Below, piece by piece: positions 59,662 through 64,000 of a stretch of 64,000 nt of DNA. The notes under the pieces were generated by a model. The model made no database searches and was not told the origin of the DNA. It was given only the letters and a program-made list of their open reading frames with translations. The stretch's first letter is position 1; each line of letters starts with the position of its first letter. The position numbers and the translations under genes are program-made. This stretch comes from Sinohyriopsis cumingii (taxonomy: Eukaryota; Mollusca; Bivalvia; Unionida; Unionidae). The stretch lies in contig CM068838.1 in the NCBI GenBank assembly GCA_028554795.2, positions 86,618,944 to 86,682,943 on the forward strand, read 5' to 3'.

Positions 59662-60209
59662 ATGGAGCAAAAAGAATTTGTCCCACATCCCATCATCAAG
59701 AATTACGAAGCAACTCATGATGGTACAATCAGACATTGTCAGCTGAAGAAACCAGTTAGTTTTGTCACTAATACTGATTATCTCATGTTTGGTGTTGGAG
59801 CAAGAAAAAATATTACTGTCATTGATTCACATATGAATGTTACAAGGGAGAGATCAAAGATGGTCTTGTGATCGATCATATTGATGTGGACCCTCAGAAC
59901 AATTCTTTATCCAATCTGAGAGTTGTCACGCAAAGTCAGAATTGTAAATCCGGTAATACTGTCTGTAATGATAATAGTGCCAAAGCAGTTGTATCCATGA
60001 ATTGAGAGACTGGTGAAGAATTAATTTTTCAATCAATGAATGCAGCTGGCAAATATTTTGATATTTGTACACCTTCAGTACAAAGAGCCACAGAAAATAT
60101 ACACAAATCCGCATTCTCAAAAAATATAAACAAAAAGTCAACTTCCAGTACTGTTAGGGTGAGTATACCGCTTGTACTCGCTAAAAATATAACTTTCAAT
60201 GTTATTTAA
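59662..60209 (+). pseudogene. HNH endonuclease with NUMOD-type flanks, broken
   Basis: The N-terminal part (EFVPHPIIKNYEATHDGTIR) resembles the NUMOD4 segment of phage and viral HNH homing nucleases. The HNH core follows (VIDHIDVDPQNNSLSNLRVV, with the H-N-H pattern DH...N...N). The C-terminal FQSMNAAGKYFDICTPSVQR fits a NUMOD1-type helix-turn-helix. One frameshift lies near 59820, just before the core, and one TGA lies at 60003-60005. Such enzymes cut DNA to spread their own gene. In this family they are typical of phages and giant viruses and unusual in an animal chromosome. Confidence 0.8.
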
Positions 60210-60473
60210 GGGAGATAACTCCGTTGAGGATACGCCTAGCGATTAGTTACCTCCCCTTGACCATGTCACAGACCCATAAACTTATTTTGCACATACAGAC
60301 CTACAGAGGAATATATTTTTTTGTCATTAATTCTCTTTTTATATATTTCTAAATTCAGTTGAGAAACCGTACTATTGTATCGTTAATTTGATAAACTGTT
60401 ATGCGTTTGCCGAGAATGGCTTATGGGAAGAGTATCGGTTATTTCCCTTGTATTTCATATTAAGAAATGTCAT
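60210..60473. other. intergenic region of the element
   Basis: No gene is recognised. CpG content is higher than in the host introns. Confidence 0.4.
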
Positions 60474-60697
60474 TACGGTGCGTGTCATTAAGAAACAATA
60501 TTTTTTGTTTTATTAAATTCGTTCGGTTTCCTGGTTCATCTGTATTTTTTCCGCTGCGGTAATTAATAAAAAATAATAATTACGGTGCGTGTTTTAAGAA
60601 ACAATATTTTTTGTTTTATCAAATTCGTTCGGTTTCCTGTTTCATCTGTATTTTTTCCTCTACGGTAATTAATAAAAAATAATAATACAAAAACCAA
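60474..60697. repeat. 117-bp tandem duplication
   Basis: TACGGTGCGTGT, AAGAAACAATATTTTTTGTT and AAATTCGTTCGGTTTCCTG occur twice, with the second copy starting at 60591. Confidence 0.9.
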
Positions 60698-60758
60698 GTA
60701 TCCACACCGTTTCCCGAATTATTTTCGGGTGCATATATTGAAATCCGATTGGTTGGGT

Positions 60759-60764
60759 ATATTC

Positions 60765-60837
<73 letters not shown>

Positions 60838-60859
60838 ATAATGAATTACGAAAATATCA
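60759..60859. repeat. long direct repeat, left copy (target duplication?)
   Basis: ATATTCGG, a (TA)n/(TATG)n run, then ATGAATTACGAAAATATCA. The same sequence is at 63197-63269 with a shorter TA run. The two copies flank the 2.3-kb insertion. Confidence 0.85.
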
Positions 60860-61065
60860 GTAGTACAGTACAGCACAGCACAGTACAGTACAATGCCGCC
60901 TAAGCAAGCTAATGGGAGCAAACCTTACTCGTAGCAATGGCACCTACAGAGCAAACATAAAATGGATTATGAATCACCAAAGAATTATGCTACAAATATA
61001 AGGAAACTTACAAACGGATAACTAACAGATTATTACTAAATGAACTAAACTAGAGACTACAAGGA

Positions 61066-62425
61066 ATGAGTACTAAACACGCTGCTTTAGCAGCACTGGA
61101 TCCACGAGAAGAAATGGCGACTATCAGAGCAAACAAGCCGGTTAGAGAACTGGAGAAATACTTCCATACAAGACAGATAGAAAGACAAGGAGAATCCTAC
61201 TTGGAATGTACATATAAGAAAGGTGCACAGGAAATAGATATGACCAAAATGTCGAGAGAAAATATACCAGGGATAACGTCAGTAATGGTTGTAATTAAAG
61301 TGCAGATTCCGGAAAGTTTGCAACGAGTTTACTCAATAAACAGGAAAGGGGACGAAGGCTATATCATACGCCCAAAAGGAACCCAGCCTATACTATCATA
61401 TGGAGATTTCAATATTGCGGGAGTAACAGCTATAATCAAAGAGCCCACACCAATCCTACGCAAAATAAAAAAAAAAAAACTGGAGAGCTACACATTTCAG
61501 ATATACCACTAGAGATACCATTGGAAGCTACAGTTGAAAAGTTTGAGTTGAAACTGAAAATTAAAGTAATATCACCAAGACTAGAAACCATCCCCATGAC
61601 GACAATTTACAATGGAACGAGAATCTTGTAAGTAGAGAGAAGCAAACTACCAGTGGTAAAACGAGCTCTTTTTTTTACACGGCTTTTTGGCAAAGACATG
61701 GTATAAGGGGTGTATCTACCATCGGAAATGCAATAAATGCGAAAAGACAGGTCACACACCTTACAAATGTCTGAATAACCCAGGTAGCACAAGAAGCGGA
61801 AATAATAGCCAGATAAACACTAACAAGGATAAATCAACAACAACAATAACAAAACAGGACCCAAATGGAATACAGACATCAAATAAAGCAAACCAACAAC
61901 AATCTGGACAACAACAACAACCAGAACAAGAACAAGGAAAATTAACTACCATGCAGCCGCAGAAGGAACAATCACGGTTTACACAGCAACAACCACAAGG
62001 AAACCAAAAGCAACATGGTGGACAAATGAAGAAACAAGAACACCAAGAACAAGAACAGCAGAGAAATAAAATACAAAAGAAAACAATTGCTGACCAGAAA
62101 ACACAGGTCCTAGTAACAATAACAACAAATGGATCAACAAAAACAATCTCAGCAGGATAAAGACATAGCAATTAATACAAAACAGAAACAACTACAACAA
62201 CAGCAACCAAACCAACAACAAGATGAGCAACAAAGGAAAATGGGTACAAATCTAAGACAAATAGGACAACAACAACAAAGTCAACAGGACACCAAACAAC
62301 AATATCAACAGTACCAACAGCAACAACAGGGAAAAACTTTACAAGCCAAAACACCAGTTATCTCGACACCACAAGGAAATCTGTTACCCAAGCCTCCCAT
62401 GTCAATATCAACGGAGATAGGATAA
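61066..62425 (+). pseudogene. retrotransposon gag-like ORF1 with CCHC zinc knuckle
   Basis: Frame 1 (61066-61512) encodes 148 residues (DPREEMATIRANKPVRELE, MSRENIPGITSVMVVIKVQ). It slips at an A10 run near 61470, after which the reading continues to TIYNGTRIL. A further frame change leads to CNKCEKTGHTPYKC, a perfect CX2CX4HX4C knuckle, and then a long Q/N-rich tail split between two frames (61687-62160, 62129-62425). The order matches ORF1 (nucleic-acid chaperone) of non-LTR elements. The frameshifts mean it is dead. Confidence 0.7.
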
Positions 62426-62740
62426 GAACACCATATATATGGAAAACACAACAAAAACAAACACAAGTTTAATAAATTATCTTATTTTATAAATCAAATA
62501 AATACAGCAAACCATTACCGTTGTACAAATTTATACAATATAGCAAACACCTACAAGTAGGGCAGGAGGGCCTCTCCAAATGGTGTGTAAAGATCAACCG
62601 GAGAAAACATCCTCCAAATAAAAAATAATAAAAAAATCAGTGAAATAATTTCTCTGTTAACTAAAATTCAGCTGTATTTTGTGATCCAGCTGAGAAATTA
62701 ACTGTATAATCCATTAATGGTTCTGAATCATATACCAGTA

Positions 62741-63026
62741 GATTGGAACATGGCGCAGTGGTAGCGTGGCTGATTTCTGGGGGTCAGTGGTTTGAATCTC
62801 GTAACAGGCATATTGTCGACGGAACCGATAATAGGGTTTTTCTATATAGTGGGGGCGCCAACAGCCTGAAATGCGTTCATGTACATCTCTCTCATCACGT
62901 CAAACAACGTGGTGAGTGCGTTTTACACTTCCTGGGGTTTGATCTTGGGGGTGTGTACATGAAATAAACAGTAGCGTGGATGCATAAGCTCTAAATCACT
63001 TGGGTACCCCACAACAAAAAAAAACA
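62741..63026 (+). mobile_element. tRNA-derived SINE, family C
   Basis: A box ATGGCGCAGTGGTAGCG and B-box-like GGTTTGAATCTC lie in the first 60 bp. The body has GGGGGCGCCAACAGCC and CATGTACATCTCTCTCATC, and the end is an A-rich CCCCACAAC(A)n. It is unlike families A and B and is the only copy in the window. Confidence 0.8.
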
Positions 63027-63196
63027 TTCAGAAAGAATGTTGGCCAAAAGAAACGGTCATAGGAATGCCGAGAAGACCATAAGAAAAGTCTCTAAAAAAG
63101 ACAAAAGTCTCAAGAAAAGGATCCTATGAAATAACCGCTCATCATTAGACTGTTTATTTCTTGTCTAAAAAAATTTCTTTAAATATATAATATATA

Positions 63197-63202
63197 ATAT
63201 TC

Positions 63203-63252
<50 letters not shown>

Positions 63253-63269
63253 GAATTACGAAAATATCA
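63197..63269. repeat. long direct repeat, right copy
   Basis: ATATTCGG, a shorter (TA)n and ATGAATTACGAAAATATCA. It is the partner of 60759-60859. This copy continues into the open frame at 63251. Confidence 0.85.
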
Positions 63270-63697
63270 ATGATATAATTTCTGCTATTAAAAAATTAGA
63301 ACACGATGGTATAAATATGAATTAAATCCTGAAAAAAATTATTTCTGATTTTGAAACACTGCAAGAGTGCAATGAGGGGGAGCATACACGCTACCATCTC
63401 AGTATAGATTTATAAAGAAGATTCAATAACCAGCCACAGTAGAAGAAGAGCTAGTAAAGGAATTTGTTTCTTTGTCTCGTGCAATCGAAAAAATTAGATC
63501 AGAATTATCTCGTGAATATGAAGCAAAGATGATAATTAATACTCGTGTGAAACAACTAAGAAAAATTCTGTCTAATGAAAACTAAAGTTAGATTCCTTGA
63601 TGAAATCAAGGATGTGGAAATGAAAGTGAAAGTAGTATGTCAGTCAGTAAAAAATAAATTTCTGATTGCAATGACAGATTTTAGTAAAATATTATAA
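63251..63697 (+). pseudogene. small helical protein gene of the element, broken
   Basis: Starts MNYENINDIISAIKKLEHDG, with a TAA at 63323-63325 and a frame change. An EEELVKEFVSLSRAIEKIRS helix follows to TAA 63583-63585. The overlapping 40-codon frame from ATG 63575 to TAA 63695-63697 may be a separate tiny gene. Heptad-like Leu/Ile spacing suggests coiled coil. No family is recognised. Confidence 0.45.
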
Positions 63698-63715
63698 AAA
63701 AAATTGTGTTTTTCA

Positions 63716-64000
63716 CTGAGAATTGTTGGATTTACACGATTTTGACTACCGTATTACCATTCAGAATTAACAAATCAGTCGATTTACACGATTTTGACTA
63801 CTTTGTTACCATTCAGAATTAACAAATCAGCCTGACTTTCAGTAAAAAATAAATTTCTTACAATATTTTTGTACACTGACAGAATTCAGTAAAATATATT
63901 TTTTTCTTTTCACTGAAACGTTAGATTTACACGATTTTGACTACTTTATTACCCTTCAGAATTAACAAATCAGTCAACACACACCATTCTGACTACCTTA
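63716..64000. repeat. ~50-bp and ~200-bp nested tandem repeats at the right edge
   Basis: ATTTACACGATTTTGACTAC and CATTCAGAATTAACAAATCA recur at 63730, 63781 and 63925. The 63836-63925 block also repeats the end of the preceding gene (CAGTAAAAAATAAATTTCT). The repeat runs out of the window. Confidence 0.85.

Larger units (their letters stand above)
60860..63196 (+). mobile_element. 2.3-kb insertion carrying a gag-like ORF1 and a SINE
   Basis: A segment placed between two copies of an ATATTCGG-(TA)n-ATGAATTACG repeat. It contains a zinc-knuckle ORF1, a Q-rich stretch, a 3' AT-rich region and a tRNA-derived SINE. No reverse transcriptase is present, so it is non-autonomous or deleted. It interrupts the last visible gene region of the virus-like element and is therefore younger than it. 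Confidence 0.65.

Noticed and set aside
53917..60209. Alternative genetic code with TGA as sense
   Set aside because: TGA falls at several positions where Arg is expected, frameshifts and other stops coexist, and host exons use the standard code. Mutational decay explains it better, though intact relatives should be checked.
60619..60921. 100-codon minus frame with an Ile/Tyr run
   Set aside because: Reads through a TA microsatellite and the insertion border.
61761..62191. Minus-strand Cys/Phe/Val-rich frames
   Set aside because: Antisense shadow of the Q-rich tail of the ORF1-like gene.
62743..62967. 74-codon plus frame
   Set aside because: Lies entirely within a SINE, starting at its tRNA-like A box.

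Overview
The window is animal nuclear DNA: AT-rich, mostly intronic, with tRNA-derived SINEs, non-LTR retrotransposon tails, many minisatellites and short exons separated by kilobase introns. The repeat style and the host protein suggest a lophotrochozoan, most likely a mollusc. That placement is inference; no marker gene fixes the species.

From about 51.1 kb down to 2.3 kb, one large gene runs on the minus strand. Fourteen coding exons (2,845 bp, about 948 codons) have AG/GT boundaries. Their phases join without a clash everywhere except between 23080 and 16980, where at least one exon is missing from my reading. The product is a large extracellular glycoprotein: a Cys-rich part, modules with a VDDSPP-type boundary, an RKKR furin-like site, and cadherin-like repeats with a DINDAP motif. 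Neither the start codon nor the stop codon is in the window. Introns are filled by two SINE families (five copies each), LINE 3' ends, a piggyBac-type MITE in two copies, and more than fifteen tandem arrays. Two of these arrays are decayed copies of the neighbouring exon.

From about 53.9 to 63.7 kb lies a decaying virus-like mobile element of the Polinton/adintovirus kind. It carries an A32-type packaging ATPase (-), a DUF5679-like zinc protein (+), a parvovirus-type phospholipase A2 (+), a retrovirus-type integrase (+), a very large polymerase-plus-SF1-helicase protein (-), a Cys-rich zinc-ribbon protein (+), an HNH endonuclease with NUMOD-type flanks (+) and a small helical protein (+). ATPase/zinc protein and polymerase/zinc ribbon each diverge from a very short AT-rich spacer. 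No capsid or maturation protease is seen, so this is a partial or rearranged copy. Twelve of fifteen internal stops are TGA, which fits CGA codons lost by CpG deamination.

The element is itself split by a 2.3-kb insertion (60860-63196) that carries a gag-like CCHC/Q-rich ORF1 and a third SINE. It is flanked by unusually long direct repeats containing the TA run and the first codons of the element's last gene. The most distinctive content is the polymerase-helicase fusion combined with PLA2, integrase and HNH genes in an animal intron-like setting.
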